Source: Geodermatophilus saharensis
GTDB lineage: Bacteria > Actinomycetota > Actinomycetes > Mycobacteriales > Geodermatophilaceae
DNA: 64,000 bases
Direction of reading: 5' to 3'
NCBI RefSeq assembly: GCF_900188205.1
Contig: NZ_FZOH01000001.1
Span: 406,359 to 470,358 of the forward strand
The notes beneath the pieces were generated by a model. It had not been told where the DNA came from, did not search any database, and was given only the letters and a program-made list of their open reading frames with translations. The translations under genes were made by a program, and so were the position numbers. This document shows, one piece after another, positions 43,672-55,505 of this stretch. How positions within the stretch are numbered: the stretch's first letter is position 1; every line of letters begins with the position of its first letter.

Positions 43672-46397
43672 CCCGGCTGCTGCGGCCCCGGCTGACCGTC
43701 GTCGCGCTGCTGGTCCTCGGGCTGGCCGCCGCGCTGTCGCTCGTGGGGTCCTCCGCCCCGCCGGCGCTGCGCGAGTCGGCCGACCTGGGCAGGTTCGACC
43801 CGGGCAACATCATCGACGACACCGTCTTCTACGACTCGACGACCATGAACGCCGACCAGGTCCAGGCGTTCCTGGCCGCGAACGGCTCCGGGCTGGCCGG
43901 CCTGCGGTTCGACACGTGGACCCGCACCGGCGACGACTACTGCGGCGCGTACGCCGGCGCCGCCCAGGAGACCGCGGCGGCGGTGATCGCCAAGGTCGCC
44001 CGCGCCTGCGGCATCAACCCGCAGGTCCTCCTGGTGACGCTGCAGAAGGAGCAGGGGCTGGTCAAGGACGCCAGCATCTCCGCCGACCAGCTGCGCAAGG
44101 CCATGGGCTACGCCTGCCCGGACACCCCGGCCGGCTGCGACGCCACCTACAACGGCTTCTACAACCAGGTCTACATGGCCTCGCGGCAGTTCAAGCGCTA
44201 CCAGGCGCTCCCCAACCGGTACGGGTACGTGGCCGGCCGGGTGAACACCATCCCGTACTTCCCGAACGACCCGACCTGCGGCTCGGCGCAGGTCTACATC
44301 GAGAACCAGGCGACCGCGGGGCTGTACAACTACACCCCCTACGTCCCGAACGCGGCCTCGCTGGCCGCGGGGTACAAGGCGTCGACCGACCGCTGCGCCT
44401 CCTACGGCAACCGGAACTTCTACAACTACTTCACCGACTGGTTCGGGTCGACGCAGACCTCCGGCGCAGCGGCGGTCACCGACAAGGCCCGCGCGCTGGC
44501 GGCGACCGGGCGCGGTCTCGGCGCCGCTCTCGGGGACGTCGCCTGCGACCTGCCCGGCGGCGGCTGCCGGCAGCGCTACGAGCTGGGCGACGTCTTCTGG
44601 TCGGCGATGACCGGCGCCCACGACGTCCGCGGCGAGATCCTGGCCAAGTACCTCGCCACCGGCGGCCCCACGTACATGGGCTACCCGGTCGGCGACGACC
44701 AGCGGGACACCCGGGTCGTGTCGACCGCGGTCTGGTACTCCAACTTCCAGTACGGCGACATCGTGTGGTCGCAGGCGACCAAGGCCCAGGTGGTCCGCGG
44801 CCCGATCCGCGACCACTGGCTCGCACTGGGCGCGTCCGCCGGTTCCCTGGGCCTGCCGACCAGCAGCGACGCGCCGGCCGGGGGCGGCGGCTTCGTCGTC
44901 GACTTCCAGGGCGGCTCGGTCTACTGGTCGGCGGCCACCGGCGCGCACGACGTCCGCGGCGCGATCCTGACGAAGTACCGCCAGGCCGGCGGCCCGGCCG
45001 CCCTGGGCTACCCCACGAGCAACGACAGCCGGGACCGGGCGGTCGCGTCCACGCCCGTCTACTACGTCAACTTCCAGGGCGGTGACGTCGTCTGGTCGGC
45101 CGCCACCGGCGCGCAGGTGGTGCGGGGGCCGATCCTGCAGCGCTGGATCGCCCTCGGCGCCTCCGCCGGACCGCTCGGCCTGCCCGTCACCAGTGACGCC
45201 GTCGCGCCCGGCGGCAAGGGCTACGTGGTCGACTTCCAGGGCGGCTCGGTGTACTGGTCGCCGGCCACCGGCGCGCACGACGTCCGCGGCGCGATCCTGG
45301 CCAGGTACCGGTCCTTCGGCGGGCCGCCCGTCCTGGGCTACCCGACCGGCGACGACAGCCCCGACCGCAACGCCCCCGGCGTCTGGTTCACGAACTTCCA
45401 GGGCGGCGACGTCGTGTGGTCGCAGGCCACCGGGGCGCAGGTCGTGCGCGGCGCGATCCGCGAGCACTGGCTCCGGCTCGGCGCCTCCGCCGGCACCCTC
45501 GGCCTGCCGGTCACCAGCGACGCGGTGGCCCCCGGCAACGGCGGCTACGTCGTGCACTTCCAGCGCGGGGCGGTCTACTGGTCCCCGGCCACCGGGGCGC
45601 ACGCCGTCCAGGGGCCGATCGCGGTGAAGTACGCCGAGGTCGGCGGCCCGCTGTTCGTCGGCTACCCGGTCGGCGAGCAGGGCACCGACCGCGCCGCGCC
45701 CGGGGTGACCTACTCCAACTTCCAGGGCGGCGACATCGTCCACTCGCAGGCCACCGGCGCCCAGGTCGTGCGCGGCGCGATCCTCGCGCACTGGCTGTCG
45801 CTGGGGGCGTCGGCCGGGCCCCTCGGCCTGCCGGTCACCACCGACGCGCTGGCCCCGGGCAACGGCGGCTACGTCGTCGACTTCCAGCGGGGCTCGATCT
45901 ACTGGTCGCCCGCGACCGGCGCCCACGACGTCCGGGGCGCCATCCTCGCGGCCTACCGCACGGCCGGTGGCCCGCCCTACCTGGGCTACCCGACCGGCGA
46001 CGACAGCCGGGACCCGCGGGTGACCGCCACGCCGGTCTACTACAGCAACTTCCAGGGCGGCGACGTCGTCTGGTCGGCCGGGACCGGCGCGCAGGTCGTG
46101 CGCGGGGACATCCTGCGCAAGTGGCTGGAGCTCGGCGCCTCCTCGGGGCGGCTCGGGCTGCCGGTCACCAGCGAGGCCCTCATCCCCGGGGGGCAGGGGT
46201 TCGTGGTCGACTTCCAGCGCGGCTCGGTGTACTGGTCGGCGTCGACCGGTGCCCGGTGGGTCGCCTCGGCGATCAACGAGGAGTACGCGGCCCGCGGCGG
46301 CCCGGCCGGTGAGCTGGGGTACCCGAAGACCGACACCACGACGCTGCCCACCGGGCAGCAGCAGGTCGTCTTCCAGAACGGGACGCTGACGAGGTGA
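43668..46397 (+). CDS. Secreted LGFP-repeat protein with lysozyme-like N-terminal domain
   Basis: A 909-residue exported protein. The signal helix is LTVVALLVLGLAAALSLVG; an N-terminal domain at about 45-270 starts FDPGNIIDDTVFYDSTTMNA and contains PQVLLVTLQKEQGLVKD, AMGYACPDTPAGCDATYNGF and YNYTPYVPN. That domain is common in actinobacterial wall proteins and looks lysozyme/transglycosylase-like, the Glu of KEQG being a candidate acid. Eleven LGFP-type repeats follow, alternating LGLP (VTSDAVAPG) and LGYP (TGDDSPDR) forms in a 108-residue double unit. GTG 43668 overlaps the preceding stop. No amidase domain is present, unlike the first LGFP protein. Confidence 0.85.
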   Translation: MTRLLRPRLTVVALLVLGLAAALSLVGSSAPPALRESADLGRFDPGNIIDDTVFYDSTTMNADQVQAFLAANGSGLAGLRFDTWTRTGDDYCGAYAGAAQETAAAVIAKVARACGINPQVLLVTLQKEQGLVKDASISADQLRKAMGYACPDTPAGCDATYNGFYNQVYMASRQFKRYQALPNRYGYVAGRVNTIPYFPNDPTCGSAQVYIENQATAGLYNYTPYVPNAASLAAGYKASTDRCASYGNRNFYNYFTDWFGSTQTSGAAAVTDKARALAATGRGLGAALGDVACDLPGGGCRQRYELGDVFWSAMTGAHDVRGEILAKYLATGGPTYMGYPVGDDQRDTRVVSTAVWYSNFQYGDIVWSQATKAQVVRGPIRDHWLALGASAGSLGLPTSSDAPAGGGGFVVDFQGGSVYWSAATGAHDVRGAILTKYRQAGGPAALGYPTSNDSRDRAVASTPVYYVNFQGGDVVWSAATGAQVVRGPILQRWIALGASAGPLGLPVTSDAVAPGGKGYVVDFQGGSVYWSPATGAHDVRGAILARYRSFGGPPVLGYPTGDDSPDRNAPGVWFTNFQGGDVVWSQATGAQVVRGAIREHWLRLGASAGTLGLPVTSDAVAPGNGGYVVHFQRGAVYWSPATGAHAVQGPIAVKYAEVGGPLFVGYPVGEQGTDRAAPGVTYSNFQGGDIVHSQATGAQVVRGAILAHWLSLGASAGPLGLPVTTDALAPGNGGYVVDFQRGSIYWSPATGAHDVRGAILAAYRTAGGPPYLGYPTGDDSRDPRVTATPVYYSNFQGGDVVWSAGTGAQVVRGDILRKWLELGASSGRLGLPVTSEALIPGGQGFVVDFQRGSVYWSASTGARWVASAINEEYAARGGPAGELGYPKTDTTTLPTGQQQVVFQNGTLTR

Positions 46398-46480
46398 GGG
46401 CGGCGGGGCGGGCGGGAACCGTGTGACGAACGGGTCCCGGCCACGTCGCGCGCCCGCCGGTGGCCCCGCTGCGGCGCAGG

Positions 46481-46486
46481 TAGCGT
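46481..46486 (+). promoter_or_regulatory. -10 element TAGCGT of the wzm-wzt-glfT1 operon (leaderless)
   Basis: TAGCGT lies 8 bases before the GTG at 46495, with no ribosome site. Confidence 0.5.
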
Positions 46487-46494
46487 GGATCCCC

Positions 46495-47328
46495 GTGGCA
46501 CTCGCACAACCGGCCGGACGCACGCTCGCCGCCGCCGTCGCCGACCTGCGGCGCGGCTGGGAGCAGCGGTCCCTGTGGGGACACCTGGGCTGGCAGGACA
46601 TCCGGCAGCGCTACCGGCGCTCGGTCCTCGGGCCGGTCTGGATCACCATCAGCATGGCGGTCACCGCCGTCGCCCTGGGTGTCCTCTACTCGGGCCTGTT
46701 CGACATCGACCTGGCGCTGTTCCTGCCGCACGTGCTCGTCGGCTTCATCGTCTGGGCCTTCATCAGCGGCTGCATCGCCGAGGGCTCGGAGGTGTTCATC
46801 GCCAACGAGGGCCTCATCAAGCACCTGCCCTCACCGCTGTCGGTGCACGTGTACCGGCTGGTGTGGCGGCAGACGCTGTTCTTCCTGCACAACCTGATCG
46901 TCTACCTGGTCATGCTGTTCATCTACCCGCAGGACCTGAAGTGGACGGCCATCGCGGTGGTCCCGGCCTTCGCCCTGCTGGCGCTCAACGGTGCGTGGGT
47001 GGCGCTGACCGTCGGCGTCATCACCACGCGGTTCCGCGACATCCTGCCGATCACCCAGAGCGTCGTGCAGTTGATGTTCTTCCTGACGCCGATCGTGTGG
47101 GTCTACGACGAGCTGGTGAACAGCCCCAACCCCGACGTCGCCGCGCGGGCCCGGCTGGCGGAGTTCAACCCCTTCCTGCACTTCGTCGAGATCGTCCGCC
47201 GTCCGCTGCTGGGCCAGGACCAGCTGTGGCGGCACTGGGCGGTCGTCCTCGTCATCACGGCGGTCGGCTGGGCGCTGACGATGCTCGTCCTGCGCCGCTA
47301 CCGGTCCCGCGTCTCCTACTGGGTGTGA
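46495..47328 (+). CDS. wzm: ABC-2 polysaccharide export permease, galactan exporter
   Basis: Membrane half of an O-antigen/teichoic-type ABC exporter, 277 residues. LGWQDIRQRYRRSVLGPVWI is the amphipathic N-terminal signature, followed by six hydrophobic helices (LFLPHVLVGFIVWAFISGCI, LFFLHNLIVYLVMLFIY and others), with FFLTPIVWVYDEL and FNPFLHFVEIVRRPLLGQ near the end. With wzt and glfT1 in one operon it corresponds to Rv3783-Rv3781-Rv3782, which moves lipid-linked galactan across the membrane. GTG 46495 is preferred over a more upstream frame because of the leaderless -10. Confidence 0.93.
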   Translation: MALAQPAGRTLAAAVADLRRGWEQRSLWGHLGWQDIRQRYRRSVLGPVWITISMAVTAVALGVLYSGLFDIDLALFLPHVLVGFIVWAFISGCIAEGSEVFIANEGLIKHLPSPLSVHVYRLVWRQTLFFLHNLIVYLVMLFIYPQDLKWTAIAVVPAFALLALNGAWVALTVGVITTRFRDILPITQSVVQLMFFLTPIVWVYDELVNSPNPDVAARARLAEFNPFLHFVEIVRRPLLGQDQLWRHWAVVLVITAVGWALTMLVLRRYRSRVSYWV

Positions 47329-48107
47329 ACGTGAGCAACGACAACCCGGCGAGCACCAGCGGTCCGGTCAGCATCGCGACCAAGGACGCCTGCGTCGACT
47401 TCCCCATCTTCGACGCCAAGAGCCGCTCGCTGAAGAAGACCGTCATGGGGCTGGTCGGCGGCAACATCGACAGCGGCAGCAAGGTGCCGGTGATCGAGGC
47501 GCTGCGCGACGTCACCGTCAACCTCGAGCACGGTGCGCGGGTGGGCCTGGTCGGCCACAACGGCGCCGGCAAGTCGACCCTGCTGCGGCTGCTGTCGGGC
47601 ATCTACGAGCCCACCCGCGGCATCGCGGAGATCCGCGGCCGGGTGGCGCCGGTGTTCGACCTCGGCGTCGGCATGGACCCGGAGATCTCCGGGCTCGAGA
47701 ACATCATGATCCGGGGCCTGTTCCTCGGCATGACCCGCAAGCAGATGCAGGAGCGGGTCGACGACATCGCCGACTTCACCGAGCTCGGCGACTTCCTGCA
47801 CATGCCGCTGCGCACCTACTCCACGGGCATGCGGGTGCGGCTGGCGCTCGGCGTGGTCACCAGCATCGACCCCGAGATCCTGCTGCTCGACGAGGGGATC
47901 GGCGCGGTCGACGCCGCCTTCCTCGAGAAGTCCAAGCAGCGGCTGGTGCAGCTCGTGGAGCGCTCGGGGCTGCTCGTGTTCGCCTCGCACTCCGACGAGT
48001 TCCTCCGCGAGCTGTGCGACACGGCGATCTGGATGGAGCACGGCCGGATCCGGCAGCAGGGCGAGCTCGACGAGGTGCTGCGGGCCTACAAGGGCCTGCC
48101 GGCGTGA
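47325..48107 (+). CDS. wzt: ABC-transporter ATP-binding protein of the galactan exporter
   Basis: ATPase half of the exporter, about 260 residues: Walker A GHNGAGKSTLLRLLSGIYEP, Q-loop region VFDLGVGMDPEISGLENI, signature YSTGMRVRLALG, Walker B EILLLDEGIGAVDAAF and switch ASHSDEF. It has a long N-terminal strand (CVDFPIFDAKSRSLKKTVMG) as in Wzt/TagH and no C-terminal glycan-binding domain. Two in-frame GTGs, 47325 (overlapping the wzm stop) and 47331, are possible; the first fits the GTGA coupling seen elsewhere here. Confidence 0.93.
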   Translation: MNVSNDNPASTSGPVSIATKDACVDFPIFDAKSRSLKKTVMGLVGGNIDSGSKVPVIEALRDVTVNLEHGARVGLVGHNGAGKSTLLRLLSGIYEPTRGIAEIRGRVAPVFDLGVGMDPEISGLENIMIRGLFLGMTRKQMQERVDDIADFTELGDFLHMPLRTYSTGMRVRLALGVVTSIDPEILLLDEGIGAVDAAFLEKSKQRLVQLVERSGLLVFASHSDEFLRELCDTAIWMEHGRIRQQGELDEVLRAYKGLPA

Positions 48108-49036
48108 CGGCGGCGGCTCCGGCGCCCGTCGGGACGGACGTGCCCGCGGCGGGGGAGCGGGTCGTGGCCGTCGTGGTCACCCGGCACCGGCGCGAGCTGC
48201 TGGCGCAGAGCCTGGCCGCGCTCGCGTCGCAGACGCGGCCGCTGGACCACGTCGTCGTCGTCGACAACGGCCCCGACCAGTCCGCCGCCGACGTCGTCGC
48301 GGCCAGCGGGCTGCCGGCCACCCACCTGCCCAGCGCGCGCAACCTCGGCGGCGCCGGCGGCTTCGCCTACGGCATGCTGCACGCCCTCGCCCTCGGCGCG
48401 GACTGGGTGTGGTGCGCCGACGACGACGGCCGCCCGGCCGACGCCGGCGTGCTGGCCACCCTGCTCGACGCCGCCCGGCGGCACGGGCTGGCCGAGGTCA
48501 GCCCGCTGGTCACCGACATGGCCGACCCCGACCGGCTGGCGTTCCCGCTGCGCCGCGGGCTGCGCTGGCGGCGACGCCGCAGCGACTTCGCCGGCGTGGA
48601 CCTGCTGCCGCGGTACGCGTCGCTGTTCAACGGCGCGCTGTTCCGCGCCGGCACGCTCGACGTCGTCGGCGTCCCGGACTACCGGCTGTTCTTCCGCGGC
48701 GACGAGACCGAGATCCACCGGCGCATGCTGCGCGCGGGGCTCGCCTTCGGCACCTGCACCCGGGCGGCCTACCTGCACCCGGAGGGGACGACGGAGTTCG
48801 CGCCGATCCTCGGCGGGCGGCTGTCGGCCCAGTACCCGGCCGACGACGCCAAGCGGTACTACACCTACCGCAACCGCGGGTACCTGATGTCGCAGCCGGG
48901 CATGCGCTGGCTGCGCCCGCTGGAGACCGTCCGCTTCGGCTGGTTCTTCCTGGTGTCCCGCCGCGACCCCGTCGGCTGGCGGGAGTGGCGGCGGCTGACC
49001 CGCGCCGGGCGGCAGGAGCGGCTCACCCGCCGCTGA
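48104..49036 (+). CDS. glfT1: Galactofuranosyltransferase GlfT1 (rhamnose-to-galactan initiating)
   Basis: GT2-family enzyme that puts the first galactofuranose residues on the rhamnose-GlcNAc decaprenyl linker. The 310 residues have the GT-A core VVAVVVTRHRRELLAQSLAA, LDHVVVVDNGP, NLGGAGGFAYGMLHAL and the metal motif WCADDDGRPA, then RLFFRGDETEIHRRMLRAG. The C-terminal KRYYTYRNRGYLMSQPG is typical of GlfT1/Rv3782. The GTG overlaps the wzt stop. Fifteen-base tandem repeats begin within its stop codon. Confidence 0.92.
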   Translation: MTAAAPAPVGTDVPAAGERVVAVVVTRHRRELLAQSLAALASQTRPLDHVVVVDNGPDQSAADVVAASGLPATHLPSARNLGGAGGFAYGMLHALALGADWVWCADDDGRPADAGVLATLLDAARRHGLAEVSPLVTDMADPDRLAFPLRRGLRWRRRRSDFAGVDLLPRYASLFNGALFRAGTLDVVGVPDYRLFFRGDETEIHRRMLRAGLAFGTCTRAAYLHPEGTTEFAPILGGRLSAQYPADDAKRYYTYRNRGYLMSQPGMRWLRPLETVRFGWFFLVSRRDPVGWREWRRLTRAGRQERLTRR

Positions 49037-49094
49037 GTCCTGGCAGCCTGAGTCCTGGCAGCCTGGGTCCTGGCAGCCTGGGTCCTGGCAGCCC
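49035..49094. repeat. Four tandem 15-bp repeats at the end of glfT1
   Basis: GAGTCCTGGCAGCCT occurs at 49035-49049 and 49050-49064. The variant GGGTCCTGGCAGCC(T/C) occurs at 49065-49079 and 49080-49094. The array starts inside the glfT1 stop codon and ends 6 bases before the terminator. Confidence 0.9.
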
Positions 49095-49100
49095 ACCGAC

Positions 49101-49144
49101 GACGAGAGGGCCCCGACCGGATCTCCGGTCGGGGCCCTCTCGTC
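49101..49144. terminator. Bidirectional terminator between glfT1 and glfT2
   Basis: A perfect 20-bp stem (49101-49120 with 49125-49144, GAGAGGGCCCCGACCGG inside the left arm) around the loop ATCT. It lies between convergent genes, 13 bases from the glfT2 stop. Confidence 0.88.
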
Positions 49145-49157
49145 ACGTGCCCGGGGC

Positions 49158-51125
49158 TCACACGCGCTGGTAGCCCCACTCCTCGAAGGCCTGCGACCAG
49201 CTCTCCATCGACGTCAGCTCACCGGCCGCGGCCTGGTAGCGGCGCTGCAAGTCGGGGAACTCCGCCGCCATCCGGCGCAGCAGCTGCGCCGACGTCGCCG
49301 CCAGCCGGCGGAAGGTCGCCGGGTCGCGGCGCCGGAAGGTGACCCCGCGACCGTCGGCGGTCCCGACGGTGGCGCTGTCGAGCCGGGACAGCAGGAACCA
49401 GCGCGCGTCCTGGAAGGCCAGGTTCAGCTGGGGGGTCTCCAGGTTCTCCGGGTCGACCGGGCGGGCGTTGTGCACCAGCGCGCTGACCAGCGTCTTGCCG
49501 ATCTGCAGCGGCTTGACCGGGATGCGGCGGAAGCGCATGGCCTTGGCCGTGGGCATCGACGGCAGCGGCAGGTCGGCCGAGGAGGACAGCACCTGGCCGT
49601 CGGCGTGCGTGGCGCGCACCCGACGGGCCTGGACCACCGACTCCGGCATGCCGCGGAAGAGCGCCTCCGGGCCGGCCAGGAAGTCGCGGTAGGCGAGGTG
49701 GTGCAGCTCGACGGTCGAGTACTGCAGGTTGATGAGGAACCGCAGGTCGGCCTTGAGCATCTCGCGGAACAGCTTGCCGCCGTGGCGGTGCGGCGAGTGC
49801 AGCGCCGCGGCGATGAGCCGGTTGCGGATGTGGAAGTAGGCCTGCCAGTCGCTGGCGTCGTCCTTGTCGCCCCAGGACAGGTGCCAGATGGCGGTGCCCG
49901 GCAGCGACGCGGTCGGGAAGCCGGCGGCGAAGGCGCGCAGGCCGTACTCGGCGTCGTCCCACTTGATGAACACCGGCAGCGGCATGCCGATCTCGTCGAC
50001 GACGGTGCGGGGGATCAGGCACATCCACCAGCCGTTGTAGTCGACGTCGATGCGGCGGTGCAGGTCCGCCGACTCGCGCAGCGTCCGCTTGCCGAAGTCG
50101 TGGTGGTAGTAGGTGTGCGGCGCGTTCGTCCAGAAGAACGTCTCGCGGTCGACGATCTCACCCATGCTGTGCAGCACCGAGCGGTTCTGCAGGGCCAGCA
50201 TCTGCCCGCCGACCAGCATCGGGCTCTTCGCGTAGGCGGCGAAGGCGCGCGCCCGCAGCAGGCTGTCGGGCTCGATCATGATGTCGTCGTCGAGCAGCAC
50301 CACGTGCGTGGCGTCGCTGCGGGTGAACGCCTCGTGCATGGTGCGCGCGAAGCCGCCGCTGCCGCCGAGGTTGGGCTGCTCGACCACGTGCAGCCGCTCG
50401 CCCAGAGCGGCCTTGACCTCGTCGTAGCCCGCGGCGTCCTTGACGTGGTTGTTGCCCTGGTCGGCGATGGTGACCAGGGACAGCCGCTCGAGCACCGCGG
50501 GGTCCTCGACCAGCGCCCGGGCGGCGGCCAGCGCGTCGACGGGACGGTTGTAGGTGCAGATGCCGACGGCCAGCCGCGGCTCCTCGACCGGTGCCTGCGG
50601 GGCGTACCAGCCGGCCTCGCGGATCTGCGTCTCGCTCTCGGCGGTGACGTCGAACCAGTACCAGCCGCCGTCGATGAACGGCGCCAGGTCCAGCTCGAAC
50701 TCGACGGTCCGCTCGTCGTCGCCCACGTGGGAGACGCCGGTGACGTGCATCGACTCGCCGTCGGCCTTGGAGCGGTGGACGTCGATGCGGCAGGTGCCGG
50801 ACACGGTGACCCGCAGGACGATCGAGCCGAGCACGCTCCACCGGCGCCAGTAGCTGGCGGGGAAGGCGTTGAAGTACGTGGCGAAGGAGACCTCGGAGCC
50901 GGCCGCGATGAGGCCGGAGTGCCGGCCCTCCTGGACCACGCGGGTGCCCGCGTTCTCCTCGTCGAGGTAGAGGCTGCGGACCTTGAGCTGGTCGGCCGGC
51001 CGCGGCATGAGCACCCGCTGGACGAGGGTGACGGCCTTGTCCGGGGTGAGGTCGCTCTCCGCCGGCTCGCTGACGGCGTCCGGCTTGACCGGGGCGTCGG
51101 CGACCTGCGGCGTGGTCGTCGTCAT
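49158..51125 (-). CDS. glfT2: Galactofuranosyltransferase GlfT2 (galactan polymerase)
   Basis: Processive bifunctional beta-1,5/1,6 galactofuranosyltransferase using UDP-galactofuranose. It has 655 residues, close to the mycobacterial enzyme. The N-terminal beta-rich domain (about 45-180) precedes the GT-A core with VGICTYNRPVDALAAARAL, NLGGSGGFARTMHEA, the metal motif VVLLDDDIMIEPDS and the catalytic-acid region FIKWDDAEYGLRAFAAGFP plus WHLSWGDKDD. A helical C-terminal domain follows. ATG 51125 has GAGGAC upstream and lies 19 bases after the glf stop, so glf and glfT2 are one operon, as in Rv3809c-Rv3808c. Confidence 0.95.
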   Translation of the reverse strand: MTTTTPQVADAPVKPDAVSEPAESDLTPDKAVTLVQRVLMPRPADQLKVRSLYLDEENAGTRVVQEGRHSGLIAAGSEVSFATYFNAFPASYWRRWSVLGSIVLRVTVSGTCRIDVHRSKADGESMHVTGVSHVGDDERTVEFELDLAPFIDGGWYWFDVTAESETQIREAGWYAPQAPVEEPRLAVGICTYNRPVDALAAARALVEDPAVLERLSLVTIADQGNNHVKDAAGYDEVKAALGERLHVVEQPNLGGSGGFARTMHEAFTRSDATHVVLLDDDIMIEPDSLLRARAFAAYAKSPMLVGGQMLALQNRSVLHSMGEIVDRETFFWTNAPHTYYHHDFGKRTLRESADLHRRIDVDYNGWWMCLIPRTVVDEIGMPLPVFIKWDDAEYGLRAFAAGFPTASLPGTAIWHLSWGDKDDASDWQAYFHIRNRLIAAALHSPHRHGGKLFREMLKADLRFLINLQYSTVELHHLAYRDFLAGPEALFRGMPESVVQARRVRATHADGQVLSSSADLPLPSMPTAKAMRFRRIPVKPLQIGKTLVSALVHNARPVDPENLETPQLNLAFQDARWFLLSRLDSATVGTADGRGVTFRRRDPATFRRLAATSAQLLRRMAAEFPDLQRRYQAAAGELTSMESWSQAFEEWGYQRV

Positions 51126-51144
51126 GGGGAGTCAGTCCTCGCTG

Positions 51145-53443
<2,299 letters not shown>

Positions 53444-53447
<4 letters not shown>

Positions 53448-54553
53448 GGCACGCCGTCGTCATGGCCGGCGGGTCCGGTACCCGGCTGTGGCCGCTGTCG
53501 CGGGCCGCCCGGCCCAAGCAGCTGCTCGACGTCGTCCAGGACGGGGACGGCTCCGGGGACGGGCGTGCGCACAGCCTGCTGGCCGAGGCCTTCGCCCGGC
53601 TGGAGACGCTGCTGCCGGCCGAGCGGATCTGGGTGTGCACCGCCGCGCGCTACGGCGGGCAGGTGCGCGCCGCGCTGCCGCGGCTGCGCCCCGACCGGCT
53701 GGTGCTCGAGCCGGTCGCCCGCGACACCGCCAACGCCGTCGGGCTGGCCGCCGCGCTGGTGGCCGAGGCCGACCCGGACGCCGAGCTCGCCGTCGTCAGC
53801 GCCGACCACGTGATCCGGCCGGTCGAGCGGTTCGCCGCCGCGCTGGGCACCGCCTACGACGCCCTCTCCGCGCGGCCGCGCGCGCTGGTCACCCTGGGCA
53901 TCCGGCCCACCGCGCCGGCCACCGGCTTCGGCTACGTGCGCCGCGGCGCCGCCACCGAGGTACCCGGCGTCGCGGAGGCCGCCGCGTTCAAGGAGAAGCC
54001 CGACCGGGCGACCGCCGAGGGCTACCTCGCGTCGGGTGAGTACCTGTGGAACTCCGGCATGTTCGTGTGGCGGGCGCGCACGGTCCTCGACGCGCTCGCC
54101 GAGCACCTGCCGGCCTCCGCCGAGGGGCTTGCCCGGGTGGTGGCCGCGCCCGCCGGCTCGGCGCGCGACGCCGTGCTCGCGGAGGTGTTCCCGACGCTGC
54201 CGAAGACCAGCGTCGACTACGCCGTCCTCGAGCCCGCGGCCACCGAGCCCGGGCGGGTGCTGGTCGCCGACCTCGAGGCCGAGTGGCTCGACGTCGGCTC
54301 CTGGCCGGCGCTGGCGCAGACGCTGGCCACCGTCGAGGGCAACGCCGTCGGCGGCCTGGCGGTGACCCTCGACAGCGCGGGCAACATCGTCTTCAGCGAC
54401 GACCCCGAGCACCTGGTCGCGCTGGTCGGGGTCCGCGACAGCGTCGTCGTCGCCACCGCCGACGTCACGATGGTCTGCCCGGTCTCCGACGCCGAGCGGG
54501 TCAAGCAGCTGCTCGCCGCCGTCGAGGAGCGATTCGGCCGCCGCTTCAGCTGA
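53444..54553 (+). CDS. manC: Mannose-1-phosphate guanylyltransferase
   Basis: Makes GDP-mannose from mannose-1-phosphate and GTP for mannosylated lipids and glycans. The 369 residues show [26 protein letters not shown] (nucleotide loop), [71 protein letters not shown] and [11 protein letters not shown]. All are standard for the type II monofunctional enzyme without an isomerase domain. GTG overlaps the wbbL stop (GTGA). A hairpin at 54564-54622 follows. Confidence 0.93.
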
Positions 54554-54563
54554 CGCCGGCCCG

Positions 54564-54622
54564 GAGCGTGTGCGCCCACGCCGCAGGAACCGGCCGGGGG
54601 CGCGGCGCCGGCGCACACGCTC
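54564..54622 (+). terminator. Long-loop hairpin after manC
   Basis: GAGCGTGTGCGCC (54564-54576) is the exact complement of GGCGCACACGCTC (54610-54622), with a 33-base GC-rich loop that could fold further. It lies 10 bases after the manC stop. A terminator is the likely role. Confidence 0.6.
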
Positions 54623-54680
54623 GGGGTCGGCACGGGCACCCGGCGCGGTGATCGTCGCCGGGCGTGGTGGGATGCGGGTC

Positions 54681-55451
54681 ATGCAGAGCTTCGACGTCGC
54701 AGCTGTCGTGTCCGGCGGGGCCTCCGGCCTCGGGGAGGCCACCACCCGTGCGCTGGCCGCGCGCGGTGCCGCGGTGACCGTCCTCGACCTCAACGAGGAG
54801 CGCGGGAAGGCGCTGGCCGCCGAGCTGGGCGGGCACACGACGTTCGTCCGCACCGACGTCACCGACGAGTCGCAGGTGGCCGCCGCGGTCGAGGACGCCA
54901 CCGGCAAGGACCGGCCGCTGCGGATCGCGGTCAACTGCGCGGGCATCGGCTGGGCGCAGCGGACCGTCGGCAAGGGCAACGTCGCCCACGACCTCGACCC
55001 GTTCGTCCGCACCGTCATGGTCAACCTGGTCGGCACCTTCAACGTGCTCCGCCTGGCGGCCGCGGCGATGGCCGCCACCGAGCCGGAGGAGGACGGCGAG
55101 CGCGGCGTCGTCGTCAACACCGCCTCGATCGCGGCCTTCGACGGGCAGATCGGCCAGGTCGCCTACAGCGCCTCCAAGGGCGGCATCGTCGGCATGACTC
55201 TGCCCGCCGCCCGCGACCTGTCCAGCGTCGGCGTGCGGGTGTGCACCATCGCGCCCGGCCTGGTCGACACCCCGCTGCTCGGCGGCCTGCCCGAGGAGGC
55301 GCGCACCGCGCTGGCCAACGGCATCCCGTTCCCCAAGCGGCTGGGCCGCCCGGAGGACTTCGCTCAGCTGGCGCTCGACATCGTCGAGCACGGCTACCTC
55401 AACGGCGAGGTCATCCGGATGGACGGCGCGCTGCGCATGGCCCCGCGCTGA
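54681..55451 (+). CDS. Short-chain dehydrogenase, 3-hydroxyacyl-CoA dehydrogenase type (HSD10-like)
   Basis: A 256-residue NAD(P)-dependent oxidoreductase. Cofactor loop [17 protein letters not shown] (T/SGxxxGxG), then [34 protein letters not shown] (the catalytic Ser and YxxxK) and [18 protein letters not shown]. The strand with LDLNEERG suggests NAD preference. Its relatives oxidise short-chain 3-hydroxyacyl-CoA. ATG 54681 was chosen; an in-frame ATG at 54672 adds three residues. It lies between the GDP-mannose gene and a DNA glycosylase with no obvious shared role. Confidence 0.88.
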   Translation: MQSFDVAAVVSGGASGLGEATTRALAARGAAVTVLDLNEERGKALAAELGGHTTFVRTDVTDESQVAAAVEDATGKDRPLRIAVNCAGIGWAQRTVGKGNVAHDLDPFVRTVMVNLVGTFNVLRLAAAAMAATEPEEDGERGVVVNTASIAAFDGQIGQVAYSASKGGIVGMTLPAARDLSSVGVRVCTIAPGLVDTPLLGGLPEEARTALANGIPFPKRLGRPEDFAQLALDIVEHGYLNGEVIRMDGALRMAPR

Positions 55452-55505
55452 CCCCCGGCGCCCGCCGACCCGACCCGCACGGCTCCCTCTTCCCCGGAGA
55501 CCCGC

